Made by a program: the position numbers and the translations under genes. A stretch of 64,000 nt of DNA from Sphingomonadales bacterium (GTDB taxonomy: Bacteria > Pseudomonadota > Alphaproteobacteria > Sphingomonadales > Sphingomonadaceae). This document shows positions 16,950 through 26,249 of this stretch, one piece after another (position 1 is the stretch's first letter; each line of letters begins with the position of its first letter). The notes beneath the pieces were generated by a model that was given only the letters and a program-made list of their open reading frames with translations, was not told the DNA's origin and ran no database searches. The stretch is from NCBI GenBank assembly GCA_025356275.1, contig JANXUK010000121.1:32091-96090 (forward strand). Direction: 5' to 3'.

Positions 16950-18413
16950 TCACCGCTTCGGAATTTCGCTGCCTTGCGCCGGCGTGTCAACCGTTCGCGT
17001 GGCCTGTGCCCTGGGCTTGGGGTCGCTGCCCCAATCCCAGATGTTGCCCCGCACCGCGCGGTAATGCACCTCTGGATCATACAGCGGCCCGCCGTCGAGC
17101 CCCAGATCGCGCGCTTCGGCCTTGCCCATCGCGGCCAGCAGGCTGAACCCCGCGACATAGGCGTTGCGCCGGGCAGTGACCAATTGCACCTCGGCGCTGA
17201 CGAATTCCTGCTCGGCGTTGAGGATGTCGAGGACGGTGCGGTTGCCCACGCTGTTCTCGGCTTTGACCCCCTCCAGGCTGAGCTGGGACGCGTCGAGCGC
17301 GGTTTGCGTCGCAGCGATGATCGCGTTGGCCGAGGACCAGGCAGCATAGGAGGCGCGGACCTGCGCGATCACCGCCCGCTCGGCGCCGATCTCATTGTCG
17401 AGCGCGCTGCCCTCGCGGGCCTGCGCCTGACGGACCTGCGCTGCCGGGCGCCCGCCCTGAAACAGTGGGATGGTGGCGCGGATGCCGACATCAGCGCTGT
17501 TGGAGATCTGGGGCAGCGGTCCGGTGACGCCGAGTGAGGGGGCCGCGACCAGTGAGCCAAGGTAATCCGAGCGGCCGCCATCGGCAAACAGGCTGAGCTT
17601 GGGCAGGCGCGATGCCTCGGCGGTGGAGACGTCGAAACGCGCCGCCTTGCTGCGTTCATGCGCGGCGATCAGGTCGGGGTTGTTGTCCAGCGCGATGGCG
17701 ACCGCGGCATCCGGGCTCTCGGGCAGGCCGGGCAGCGGCGGCGGTGGCTGGAGATCGACCGGCGCGGTGCCGACCAGTTGGATGTAATGTTCGCGCGCAG
17801 TGATCAGATTGGACTGAGCGGTCAGCAATTGCCCCTTGGCGACAGCCAACCGCGATTGCGATTGCGCGACATCGGTGCGGGTCAGGCTGCCGATCTTGAA
17901 GCGGTCGGTGGTGGATTGCACATCCCCGTCGAGCGAATCGGTGTTGGCGCGGTTAAGGCGCACCACCGCCTCGTCCAGAATAACGTCCATATAGGCGGCG
18001 ACCACCGACGAAAATACGCCGCTCTCGCTACCGCGCAGCCCGGCCTGACCGGCGCGAACGCGAATCTCGGCGGCCTTCACCGCATTGCGCACCGCGCCGC
18101 CCGAATAGATCGGTACGCTGAGCGACGAATTCAGCGATAGCAGACGGGCGGGCGCGACGGTGTTGAGCTGGCTCTGCGCGAGGAACTCTTCCTCCTGCAC
18201 CGCGCCGGTGAGCGACGGTAGCCCGTCGGCGCGGGCCAGCGGCACGCCTTCGTCGGTGGCGCGCTGATCGTCGCGCGCGGCGGCCAGCGTGGGGTTGGTG
18301 TGATAGGCGGCGATTAACGCGCCGCGCAGATCATCGGCCTGCGCCGGCCCGGATGCGGCCAATCCCGATCCGGCCAGCGCGAGAAACCCGGCAATCCCCC
18401 CCCGCAAAGCCAT
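16950..18413 (-). CDS. TolC family outer membrane channel protein
   Basis: Outer membrane efflux duct of 487 residues with a signal peptide ending in GPAQA, then two long OEP repeats rich in heptad Ala/Gln/Leu. LRGALIAAYHTNPTLAAARD at the start and GNRTVLDILNAEQEFVSAEV near residue 400 are TolC signatures. It serves type I secretion or RND pumps as the exit channel. It is followed by popZ and preceded by a PIMT-like gene with only a 2-bp gap, so they form one leftward unit. No inner membrane pump lies next to it here. Confidence 0.94.
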   Translation of the reverse strand: MALRGGIAGFLALAGSGLAASGPAQADDLRGALIAAYHTNPTLAAARDDQRATDEGVPLARADGLPSLTGAVQEEEFLAQSQLNTVAPARLLSLNSSLSVPIYSGGAVRNAVKAAEIRVRAGQAGLRGSESGVFSSVVAAYMDVILDEAVVRLNRANTDSLDGDVQSTTDRFKIGSLTRTDVAQSQSRLAVAKGQLLTAQSNLITAREHYIQLVGTAPVDLQPPPPLPGLPESPDAAVAIALDNNPDLIAAHERSKAARFDVSTAEASRLPKLSLFADGGRSDYLGSLVAAPSLGVTGPLPQISNSADVGIRATIPLFQGGRPAAQVRQAQAREGSALDNEIGAERAVIAQVRASYAAWSSANAIIAATQTALDASQLSLEGVKAENSVGNRTVLDILNAEQEFVSAEVQLVTARRNAYVAGFSLLAAMGKAEARDLGLDGGPLYDPEVHYRAVRGNIWDWGSDPKPRAQATRTVDTPAQGSEIPKR

Positions 18414-18415
18414 CC

Positions 18416-19027
18416 TCAGAAGCTCCAGCCCCCGGTCGCGGCGAACTCGGGCAGCACCGGCATGCCGATCTCGGCCAGCGGCAGCAGCGCGATATGCCCC
18501 GCGGCCATCCGCCCTGCGGCCAGCTGCGTCACGCCGCGCGTGGCAAGGCCGGTGATCAGGCGCCCATCCTCGGCCAGCGCGCCCGCAAGGCCTGCCGGCA
18601 ATTGTTCCGCCGCGCCATCGATCAGGATCAGCGTATAGGGCCCGCCGCCGAGAGGCCCGGTCGCCTCGGCGGCGTCGATCACCGTCAAGCTGTCCACCAG
18701 CGGTCGCAGCAGTTCGGCGAGATAGCTGCTGCCCCCGCTGATCACCAGCGCGCGGTCGGCCAGGCTCGGCGCCGCCTCACCCAGCATCCGCGCATGGACC
18801 AGTGGTGCCGCCAGCCAGCGCCCGCCACCCAGCGGGATCGCGCGGTCGATATAGGCACCGCCGCGTGCCGCCTCGGGCACGAAATCCTCCCGCGCAAGAC
18901 GCGCCATCGCGGCCAGCACGAATGGTTGGTTGACGCCGCTGGTGCGCAGCTGGCTGTCGATCATGGCCCGGCGCGCCGGCGAGATACCGCGCGCCGACAA
19001 AATGGTCGAATCGGTGGTCATCGTCAT
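18416..19027 (-). CDS. Protein-L-isoaspartate O-methyltransferase family protein
   Basis: Protein of 203 residues resembling PIMT, which methylates isoaspartyl residues for repair. RRAMIDSQLRTSGV and VLAAMARLAREDFVPEA at the N-terminus are the family hallmarks. The S-adenosylmethionine loop is degenerate: ALVISGGSSYLAELLR replaces the usual VLEIGTGSGYQAAVLA-like motif, so catalysis is uncertain. Such divergent PIMT paralogues commonly sit directly upstream of tolC in sphingomonads. It faces fumarase across a 196-bp promoter gap. Confidence 0.82.
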   Translation of the reverse strand: MTMTTDSTILSARGISPARRAMIDSQLRTSGVNQPFVLAAMARLAREDFVPEAARGGAYIDRAIPLGGGRWLAAPLVHARMLGEAAPSLADRALVISGGSSYLAELLRPLVDSLTVIDAAEATGPLGGGPYTLILIDGAAEQLPAGLAGALAEDGRLITGLATRGVTQLAAGRMAAGHIALLPLAEIGMPVLPEFAATGGWSF

Positions 19028-19223
19028 GCTGTTTCCCTCATGGCCAGCCCGCGCTGTGCTACCCGTATTGCATGGCTAACACAGCTGTGCAACGGCCCAG
19101 CCCCAATCCGCGCCGGCCATAGGCTATCCATTGCCTCCAAGCCAAGCGCTTTGCGTTTTGACGTAGGCGCCGCGCCGCGCCTATGATGAGGGCCGCAAAA
19201 CTGAAAGACAGGAATATTCTGGC

Positions 19224-20750
19224 ATGGCCGAGATGGTGACGATCCGCGAAAGCGATTTGATCGAGAGCATCGCCGACGCGTTGCAGTTCATCAGCTTTTA
19301 TCACCCGATGGATTACATTCGCGCGCTGGGCGTCGCCTATGACGCCGAGCAGGGCCCCGCCGCCAAGGATGCCATCGCCCAGATCCTGACCAACAGCCGG
19401 ATGTGCGCCGAGGGGCACCGTCCGATCTGTCAGGATACCGGCATCGTCAATATCTTCGTCAAATGGGGGCAGGAATGCCGGCTCGATTCGGCGATGAGCC
19501 TGCAACAGGTAGTCGATGCGGGGGTACGCAAAGGCTATCTCAACCCCGAGAACAAGCTGCGCGCGTCGATCCTGACTGACCCGGCGTTTACCCGGCGCAA
19601 CACCAGGGACAACACGCCCTGTGTGCTGCATGTCGAGATGGTGCCCGGCAACACGGTCGGCATCGATGTCGCGGCCAAGGGCGGCGGCAGCGAGAACAAG
19701 AGCAAGTTCAAGATGATGAACCCCAGCGATTCGATCGTCGACTGGGTGTTGGAGATGCTACCCCAGATGGGCGCCGGCTGGTGCCCGCCGGGTATGCTGG
19801 GCATCGGCATCGGCGGCACGGCGGAGCATTGCATGCTGCTGGCCAAGCAAAGCCTGATGGAGCCGATCGACATGGGCCAGCTGAAGGCGCGAGGGCCCCA
19901 GACCGATATCGAGGCGCTGCGCATCGAGATTTTCGACAAGGTGAACGCGCTGGGGATCGGCGCGCAGGGGCTGGGCGGGCTGTCCACCATCCTCGACGTC
20001 AAGATCGCCGACTGGCCGTGCCACGCCGCGGGCAAGCCGGTGGCGATGATCCCCAATTGCGCCGCGACCCGCCACGCGCATTTCACGCTGGACGGTTCGG
20101 GCCCGGTGTATCTGGAGACGCCGAAGCTCGATCAATGGCCCGATGTGCATTGGGTGCCCGACGCGGCGGCGAAAAAGGTGGATCTCGACACGCTGACCCC
20201 CGCCATCGTGCAAAGCTGGAAACAGGGCGACCGGCTGTTGCTCTCCGGCAAGATGCTGACCGGGCGCGATGCGGCGCATAAGCGGATCCAGGACATGCTG
20301 GCCAAGGGCGAGGCGCTGCCGGTCGAATTTGCGGGCCGCGCGATCTATTACGTCGGGCCGGTCGATCCGGTGCTGGGCGAGGTGATGGGGCCGGCCGGGC
20401 CGACCACTGCCACGCGGATGGACAAGTTTACCGACATGATGCTGGGCCTCGGCCTGCTGGCGATGATCGGCAAGGCCGAGCGCGGGCAGGGCGCGGTGGC
20501 CGAGATCGCGGCGCATAAGGTTGCCTATCTGATGGCGGTGGGCGGCGCCGCCTATCTGGTGGCGCGCGCGATCCGCGAGGCGCGGGTCGTCGGCTTCGAG
20601 GATCTGGGCATGGAGGCAATCTATGAATTCACCGTCGAGGATATGCCGGTGACGGTGGCGGTGGATTCGGAAGGGAACAATGTCCACAAACTGGCCCCGG
20701 CCGAATGGAAGGCGAAGATCGCGCGCGAGGGGTTGCTGCCAGCAGGCTGA
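19224..20750 (+). CDS. Fumarate hydratase, class I (iron-sulfur)
   Basis: Class I fumarase of 508 residues, converting fumarate to malate in the TCA cycle with a [4Fe-4S] cluster. Cluster and active-site contexts are CQDTGIVNIFVKWG, GGTAEHCMLLAKQS and NCAATRHAHFTLDG, with GEVMGPAGPTTATRMDKF in the C-terminal beta domain. Length and order fit the single-chain two-domain enzyme. The stop overlaps the start of a small membrane protein (TGATG), so three rightward genes are coupled up to the metallophosphoesterase. Confidence 0.95.
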   Translation: MAEMVTIRESDLIESIADALQFISFYHPMDYIRALGVAYDAEQGPAAKDAIAQILTNSRMCAEGHRPICQDTGIVNIFVKWGQECRLDSAMSLQQVVDAGVRKGYLNPENKLRASILTDPAFTRRNTRDNTPCVLHVEMVPGNTVGIDVAAKGGGSENKSKFKMMNPSDSIVDWVLEMLPQMGAGWCPPGMLGIGIGGTAEHCMLLAKQSLMEPIDMGQLKARGPQTDIEALRIEIFDKVNALGIGAQGLGGLSTILDVKIADWPCHAAGKPVAMIPNCAATRHAHFTLDGSGPVYLETPKLDQWPDVHWVPDAAAKKVDLDTLTPAIVQSWKQGDRLLLSGKMLTGRDAAHKRIQDMLAKGEALPVEFAGRAIYYVGPVDPVLGEVMGPAGPTTATRMDKFTDMMLGLGLLAMIGKAERGQGAVAEIAAHKVAYLMAVGGAAYLVARAIREARVVGFEDLGMEAIYEFTVEDMPVTVAVDSEGNNVHKLAPAEWKAKIAREGLLPAG

Positions 20751-21016
20751 TGGCGATCCTGATCATCTTCGTGCTCGGCATCGCCAATTTCGCAATGCAC
20801 AAGGCGGTGCTGGAAAGCGGGCACCTTCGGCTTGGACAATTGCCGTGGTTCGTGCATTTGCTGGGCGGGCAGTTCAGCATGGTGGTGGAATTCGTGATGC
20901 TGCTGGGCTCGATGCTGATGGCGGCGGCGGGTTCGACCGGCTGGGTATGGAGCTATCTGCTGTATAGCGCGGGCAATGCGGCGGCGGCGTGGATGATCCT
21001 GGGCGGGCGGGCGTGA
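20750..21016 (+). CDS. Small membrane protein of unknown function
   Basis: An 88-residue protein with about two or three hydrophobic segments (MAILIIFVLGIANFAMH; FSMVVEFVMLLGSMLMAAAG; a C-terminal one). It overlaps the fumarase stop and the phosphoesterase start by one base pattern TGATG at each end, which supports that it is really translated. I do not recognise a family. An inner membrane location is inferred from hydrophobicity alone. Confidence 0.75.
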   Translation: MAILIIFVLGIANFAMHKAVLESGHLRLGQLPWFVHLLGGQFSMVVEFVMLLGSMLMAAAGSTGWVWSYLLYSAGNAAAAWMILGGRA

Positions 21017-21768
21017 TGGCAGAGGAAGGCGCACCGCTCACCCTGTTCCATGTCAGCGACCTGCATTTCGGGGCTGAGGATCGCGCCGCGCTGGACTGGT
21101 TTGCGGCGGCGGTAGCATCCGAACGCCCCGATGGGGTGATCTGCACCGGCGACCTGACGATGCGCGGCACTGCGCGCGAATTTGCCGCCGCCGGGGCGTG
21201 GCTGCGCGCGCTTCCCGTGCCTTTGGCGGTCGAGCCGGGCAACCACGATCTGCCCTATTACTGGGAGATGCCGGCGCGGCTGCGGCATCCGTTCGCGCGG
21301 TATCACGCGATGGTGGCCACGCTGCCGGCGGCGGATGCCGATCCAAGGCTGACCCTGGTCTCGCTGCGCACCGTCGTGCCGGCGCAGTGGCGGCTGGACT
21401 GGTCAAAGGGCAGCGTGCAGCCGGGGGCGTTAGCGGCGGCGATCGCGCAATTGGCGGATGCGCCTCCGGCCACGCTGCGGTTGGTGCTGTGCCATCAGCC
21501 GCTGGTCGATGCCGACACGCATGGCAAGGGCTCCACCCGCGGCGGCAAGGCGGCACTTGCGGCGCTGGCGAGCGCGGGAGCGGATGCGGTGCTGTCGGGC
21601 CATGTCCATGATCCGTTCGACCTGACGATCCCGGCCGGCGGGCGTAGCATGCGGATTATCGGTGCGGGTACCCTGTCGGAGCGGCTGCGGGCAACCCGGC
21701 CCAGCTATAACCGGCTGGAATGGACGCGCGCGGCGGGGCTCAGCGTTACAGTGCGGGCGATGGCTTAA
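21016..21768 (+). CDS. Metallophosphoesterase (calcineurin-like)
   Basis: Metal-dependent phosphoesterase of 250 residues. The calcineurin-like metal ligands occur in order: VSDLHFG, TGDLTMRG, PGNHDLP, LCHQPL and SGHVHD. Relatives include cyclic-nucleotide phosphodiesterases (CpdA) and UDP-diacylglucosamine hydrolases. ATG 21016 overlaps the previous stop. No further specificity can be seen. A dispersed palindromic repeat follows the stop. Confidence 0.92.
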   Translation: MAEEGAPLTLFHVSDLHFGAEDRAALDWFAAAVASERPDGVICTGDLTMRGTAREFAAAGAWLRALPVPLAVEPGNHDLPYYWEMPARLRHPFARYHAMVATLPAADADPRLTLVSLRTVVPAQWRLDWSKGSVQPGALAAAIAQLADAPPATLRLVLCHQPLVDADTHGKGSTRGGKAALAALASAGADAVLSGHVHDPFDLTIPAGGRSMRIIGAGTLSERLRATRPSYNRLEWTRAAGLSVTVRAMA

Positions 21769-21805
21769 GCCCGCGCTGGCCGCGTGATCGGGCATCACCG
21801 ACGCT

Positions 21806-21869
21806 GTTTGTTGTCGCATCGCGATTATCCAAAAACCGCTTCCCACCTTTTTGGCGCGATGCTCTATCG
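21806..21869 (-). repeat. Dispersed palindromic repeat, copy B
   Basis: A 64-bp copy in the orientation opposite to 14467-14528. Read on the minus strand the arms GCATCGCG and CGCGATGC are perfect inverted repeats, and CCAAAAA pairs with TTTTTGG inside, so this copy keeps the full hairpin. It sits between convergent genes and contains the last codon region of the cytochrome b561 gene. Confidence 0.85.
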
Positions 21870-22412
21870 CAACCAGGGGACCATCCGCTGCAGCACGCGG
21901 TCTTTGAGCACCGCATAATGCACCAGCCCCGCCAACCCATGCCCCGCCGTCACGATCAGCAGTGCATTGGCGGCCAGACGGTGCAGGCCGACTACCCGAT
22001 TGGCCAGCGCATGCCGGGCATCGGGCAAATAGGCGCCGTATTTGGGGATGTGGAACAGGCCGAAAATATCGTCGCCCCGCAGCCAGGTGTTGAACACGCC
22101 CAACCCCAGCACCGCCGCCAGCAACAGATATAACGCAAGATGGACCAGCGCCGCAGCCCGGTCCCACCATGTCGGCGCGGTCTGCACGAAGCGTACGCCG
22201 CTGCCCCTGCGCCACATGATGCGCCAGATCAGCGCCGTGAGCAGCAGCAGCCCGACCACAATATGCAGCGAGCGCGCATCGACGCGCAGCGGTCCCTTGG
22301 GGAACCAGTCTATCGCATGCGCGCCAAGCCACTGGGCCAGCACCCCCGCCGCCACGACCCAATGCAGCGCGATCGTGGTACGGTCATACCGACCCGGTTC
22401 GAGGCCGCTCAT
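21864..22412 (-). CDS. Cytochrome b561 family protein
   Basis: Inner membrane di-heme cytochrome of 182 residues with four hydrophobic segments. Histidines expected for heme ligation occur in TTIALHWVVAAG, DARSLHIVVGLLLL, VVGLHRLAANALL and IVTAGHGLAGLVHY. Such proteins pass electrons between quinol and periplasmic acceptors. ATG 22412 overlaps the stop of the secreted protein upstream by 4 bp. It ends the leftward efflux operon; the last codons and stop lie within palindromic repeat copy B. Confidence 0.9.
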   Translation of the reverse strand: MSGLEPGRYDRTTIALHWVVAAGVLAQWLGAHAIDWFPKGPLRVDARSLHIVVGLLLLTALIWRIMWRRGSGVRFVQTAPTWWDRAAALVHLALYLLLAAVLGLGVFNTWLRGDDIFGLFHIPKYGAYLPDARHALANRVVGLHRLAANALLIVTAGHGLAGLVHYAVLKDRVLQRMVPWLR

Positions 22413-23185
22413 CGCGGCGAGTCCGCCGCCCACAGCACCGATGCGCGGAACAGCGCCAGCCCCTCGGGCCGCAGCGCCTCGAAGCAATCCTGCCATACGA
22501 ACATGCTGACGCGTCGGGCGGGGGCCAGGAATTCGCCGTTCATCGTCGCGCCGGTCTCATAGCCGAACACCGCCGCCTTGTCGGGATAGCCGCGAACCAC
22601 CGCGATGGTCACCGCGCCCAGCCCCGGCTTGCCCCAATTCATCTTGTAATGCTCATCCGTCAGCACGTTCTGGAGCCCCGCTGAAAGCCCCGCCGCCAGC
22701 GGATGCGGCGCGTTGACCACATAGACGAAGCGTTGATTGTCATCGGTGCCGTAATCGGTCCCATTGCGCAGGCCGGACATCTCCAGCTCGCCCAGAAGGT
22801 CATTCTCCATCGTGACCAGCGGGATCGGGGTGGAGCGGTATTTGGTGCCGACCTCCAGTGCGTCGACCGATTCCGAGATCACGATCAACTGCTGGCCGTC
22901 GGTTGCGCTGTCGGGTGCATGTTCGCCGGCGCGGCGGACGCGAAAGCCCAGCGACTGCAAATAGGCCACCGCCTTGTCGTCATTGCGCCGCCAGGTTTCG
23001 AGCTGCGCCACGCGCTTGGGATCGAGCGGGACGGCCAGCCGCGCCGCCTCCAGCTTGGTCTCATTCTCGACATAAAGCACCGATTTGCCGCGCGCCGCCG
23101 CCGGATCGACGCCCGCCGCATGCGCTGCCGCCCCGCCAGTCACCAGCATGGCCGCGATGCCGCAGCGCAGTATCAATCCGATCAT
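22409..23185 (-). CDS. Secreted protein of unknown function in the efflux operon
   Basis: Protein of 258 residues with a signal peptide ending near AAHAA. The alternating strands and helices (SVLYVENE, LIVISESVDA, IPLVTMENDLLGEL, APHPLAAGLSAG) resemble the ThuA/class I amidotransferase-like fold, but I cannot name a family and no catalytic Cys is obvious. ATG 23185 is chosen because GGGAG lies 6 nt upstream. It starts one base after the RND pump stop and overlaps cytochrome b561, so it belongs to the same transcript. Confidence 0.75.
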   Translation of the reverse strand: MIGLILRCGIAAMLVTGGAAAHAAGVDPAAARGKSVLYVENETKLEAARLAVPLDPKRVAQLETWRRNDDKAVAYLQSLGFRVRRAGEHAPDSATDGQQLIVISESVDALEVGTKYRSTPIPLVTMENDLLGELEMSGLRNGTDYGTDDNQRFVYVVNAPHPLAAGLSAGLQNVLTDEHYKMNWGKPGLGAVTIAVVRGYPDKAAVFGYETGATMNGEFLAPARRVSMFVWQDCFEALRPEGLALFRASVLWAADSPR

Positions 23186-23186
23186 A

Positions 23187-26100
23187 TCAGCTCCCAACCT
23201 GTGTTTTCCCGAGGCGAAGTTCGACGACTGCCGGCAGGAACAGCAGCACCAGCGGCGCGCCGATCACCAGCCCGAAGATGATTGCGGTCGCCAGCGGCTG
23301 TTGCAGTCCCGCCCCACGCGACAGGCCCAGTGCCAGTGGCGCCAGTGTCAGGATTGCGATCAACGCCGACATCAGGATCGGCCGCATCCGCCCCAGCCCT
23401 GCCACCAGCGCGGCATCCTGACGCACATTGTCCGATTCCAGGGTCGATTCCAGCTCGAACAGATAGAATATCGCCAGCTCCGCGATCATCCCGGCCACCA
23501 TGGTCAGCCCCATCATCGCCGAGATATTGAGCTCAATCCCGGTGACCCACAGCCCGATCATCACCGCGCAGGCCGACAGCAGCACGGTGCCGATCACCCC
23601 CAGGGTATAGCGCCAATTGTTGAACAGGATGGTCAGCAGCAGCGCGGTGAGCATGATCGCGGCGATGAACACCCGCGCCAGATCGACGAAGCTGGCCTGC
23701 TGCACCGCATAGAGCCCGCCGTACTCCACCCGCACGCTGGCCGGCAGGCCGAGCCCGGCCACCGCCGCCTTCACATCGACCATCGCCGAGCCGAGATCGC
23801 GCCCCTCCAGCCGCGCCGTTACCGCGACGAAGGGGGCAAGGTCCTCGCGGGTCAATTGCCGCTGGCCGCCGACGATGGAGACCTTGGCGATTTGCCGTAC
23901 CGCGACGCTGTGGCCATCGGCGGCGCGCAGGATCATGTTGCCGATCTGGTCCGAGCGCTGGCGGAGCGATTGCGGCGCGCGCACCCTGACCGCGATGACC
24001 TGCTCGCCCAACTGGAAGCTGGTGGCTACGGTGCCGCCGATCTGGGTGTCAAGCTGACGCGCCACACCGTCGGGGTCCAGCCCCTGCATCTCGGCGCCGG
24101 CGCGGTCGACCTTGACGATAATCGCATCGCCCGCAACGCGCAGTCCGTCATGGATTTCGACGACGCCATCGACCTTGGCAATGCGGGCGGCGACGGCCTG
24201 CGCGCTATCCGCCAATTGTTTGGGATCGTCGCTGAACAGCTTGATCTCGACCGGCTGGGGCACGTTGGTCAGATCGCCGATCAGGTCCTCCATCAATTGC
24301 GCGGTTTCCACGTCGATGCCGGGGACCTGCGCGGCGATGCGGTCGCGCAGGTCCTTCATCACCTCGTCGATGTCGCGGCGGCTGCCGTCCTTGAGCCGGA
24401 TGAAGAAATCGCCCTCGTCCGCCTCGGTGATGCCGCCGCCCAATTGCGCGCCGGTGCGGCGGGAATAGCTGGCAACCTCGGGCGTGGCCTTGATCAGCGC
24501 CTCGACCTGACGCAGGATGTGGTCGGTGTCGGACAGGGCAGCGCCCGATTTGGCCTTGTAGTCAAGGATGAAGCCGCCCTCATCCATCGCCGGCATAAAG
24601 CCCGACGGCACCCTTCCATACCCGACCACGCCCAGCGCCCCGATCACCAGCGATACCACCAGCACGAAACCCAGCGGGGCTCTCGCGATGCGGCTGGTGG
24701 CACCGACATAGCGCCGGTTCAGCCACGCCATCGCGCCATTCGCCCTCTCGGCAGCATGCGCGTCGGCCAGCGTCAGCCAATGCGCCGCGACCAGCGGGAT
24801 CACCACCCGGCTATACAGCAGCGACACCGTCAGCGCGGCCACCATCGTCACCGCCAGCGATTTGAAGAATCCCCCGATCACACCCGAGATAAACGCCAGC
24901 GGCACGAACACCACGATGGTTGCCAGCGTGCTGCCCAGCAGCGGCCGCGCCATTTCGGCGGCGGAGGCCAGCACCGAAGCCGGGCTGGCGGGGGCGTGGG
25001 CATCGCTGTCCGTCTGGCTCTGCCCCACCATGCGCCGCATGATGTGTTCGAGCATCACCACCGCATCGTCGACCACCAGGCCGACCGCTGCGGCCATCCC
25101 GCCCAGCGTCATCATGTTGAACGACAGGCCGAACATATACAGGCCAAGGCAGGTTGCGGCCAGCACGGCGGGCAAGGTCAGCCCGGTGATCAGCATCAGC
25201 CGCCATGAGCGCAGAAAGAAGAACAGCACCACGCCGGCCAGCACCGCGCCCAGCAGGATCGCGTCACGCACCGCTGCCGCCGCGCCATTGACCAGCTCGG
25301 ACTGGTCATAAAACGGGGTAACCGTGATGTCGGCGGGCAGGCTTTCGGCCTTCAGCGTCGCGTCGATCGCCTTGACGATTGCCACGGTATCGCCGCGCAA
25401 CGACTGGCGCAGGTTGACCAGCACCGCGTCGGTGCCGTTGGAGGTGACGCGGGTCCATTGCGGCGCCGCGCCGGGCGTGATGGTAGCGATCTGGCCCAGC
25501 GTGACGACGCCTGTTCCGGCCTTTATCGGGGTCGCGGCGATGTCGGCGATATTGGCCAGCCGATTGTCGACCAGCGCCAGATACAGCCGGTGCCGGTCCT
25601 CGATCTTGCCGACCCCCTGCACCGAATTGGCCGAGGTCAGCGCGGTCACCACATCGCTCATCCCCAGACCCAGCGCCGCGAGCCGGCCGGGATCGACCTC
25701 CACCGACACTTCGCGCGGGGCACCGCCGAGGATGTCCACGCCCGCGATTCCCGGCACCGTGCTCAGCACCGGGCGCAGTCGCAACTCGGCAAATTGGCGC
25801 AGCGCCTGCGGGTCGCGGGTCTTGGAGGTCAGCGCCAGACCGAGCACGGGGAAGATCGTCGGGTCCGACCGGCGCACTGTAAAGCGCGTCCCCGGCGGCA
25901 GATCGGGCAGGCTGGTCGCCAGCGTGCCCTGCGTCGCCAGCAGCGCGGAGACCATATCCTCGCCCCACGGAAAGCTGAGCGACGCCTCGGCGCTGCCCCG
26001 GCTGGTGGTGGTGCGGATATGCGACACATCGGGCACGCCGCGCAGCGCGATCTCCAGCGGGCGCGTGATCTGCGCCGCCATCTGCGCCGGATCGCGGTCG

Positions 26101-26249
26101 CCCGCGTCGATCGACACGGTGATGCGCGGGTAGTCGATCGTCGGGAACAGCCCGACAGGCAAGCTGATCGCCGCGATCAATCCGCCGATGGTCAGCATCG
26201 CCAGCCCCAGCCAGATCGCCTGCGCATACCGTGCCAGAAGCCCGGTCAT
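23187..26249 (-). CDS. RND efflux transporter, inner membrane pump
   Basis: Proton-driven RND permease of 1020 residues in the AcrB/MdtB branch. The N-terminus LPVGLFPTIDYPRITVSIDA is typical (L.P...P.I..P.V.V). TM4 carries the proton-relay pair in GLVVDDAVVMLEH, and the duplicated TM1-TM6/TM7-TM12 layout is visible. It would form a tripartite system with the adaptor encoded just upstream (4-bp overlap) and the outer membrane factor beyond the inverted-repeat element. The VDDAVV acidic pair and lack of a CzcA-type metal signature favour organic compounds over metals as substrate, but that is inference. Confidence 0.94.
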   Translation of the reverse strand: MTGLLARYAQAIWLGLAMLTIGGLIAAISLPVGLFPTIDYPRITVSIDAGDRDPAQMAAQITRPLEIALRGVPDVSHIRTTTSRGSAEASLSFPWGEDMVSALLATQGTLATSLPDLPPGTRFTVRRSDPTIFPVLGLALTSKTRDPQALRQFAELRLRPVLSTVPGIAGVDILGGAPREVSVEVDPGRLAALGLGMSDVVTALTSANSVQGVGKIEDRHRLYLALVDNRLANIADIAATPIKAGTGVVTLGQIATITPGAAPQWTRVTSNGTDAVLVNLRQSLRGDTVAIVKAIDATLKAESLPADITVTPFYDQSELVNGAAAAVRDAILLGAVLAGVVLFFFLRSWRLMLITGLTLPAVLAATCLGLYMFGLSFNMMTLGGMAAAVGLVVDDAVVMLEHIMRRMVGQSQTDSDAHAPASPASVLASAAEMARPLLGSTLATIVVFVPLAFISGVIGGFFKSLAVTMVAALTVSLLYSRVVIPLVAAHWLTLADAHAAERANGAMAWLNRRYVGATSRIARAPLGFVLVVSLVIGALGVVGYGRVPSGFMPAMDEGGFILDYKAKSGAALSDTDHILRQVEALIKATPEVASYSRRTGAQLGGGITEADEGDFFIRLKDGSRRDIDEVMKDLRDRIAAQVPGIDVETAQLMEDLIGDLTNVPQPVEIKLFSDDPKQLADSAQAVAARIAKVDGVVEIHDGLRVAGDAIIVKVDRAGAEMQGLDPDGVARQLDTQIGGTVATSFQLGEQVIAVRVRAPQSLRQRSDQIGNMILRAADGHSVAVRQIAKVSIVGGQRQLTREDLAPFVAVTARLEGRDLGSAMVDVKAAVAGLGLPASVRVEYGGLYAVQQASFVDLARVFIAAIMLTALLLTILFNNWRYTLGVIGTVLLSACAVMIGLWVTGIELNISAMMGLTMVAGMIAELAIFYLFELESTLESDNVRQDAALVAGLGRMRPILMSALIAILTLAPLALGLSRGAGLQQPLATAIIFGLVIGAPLVLLFLPAVVELRLGKTQVGS

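Noticed and set aside
23085..25208. Plus-strand open frame of 707 codons
   Set aside because: Antisense to the RND pump; composition rich in His, Arg and Gln typical of a shadow frame in high-GC DNA.
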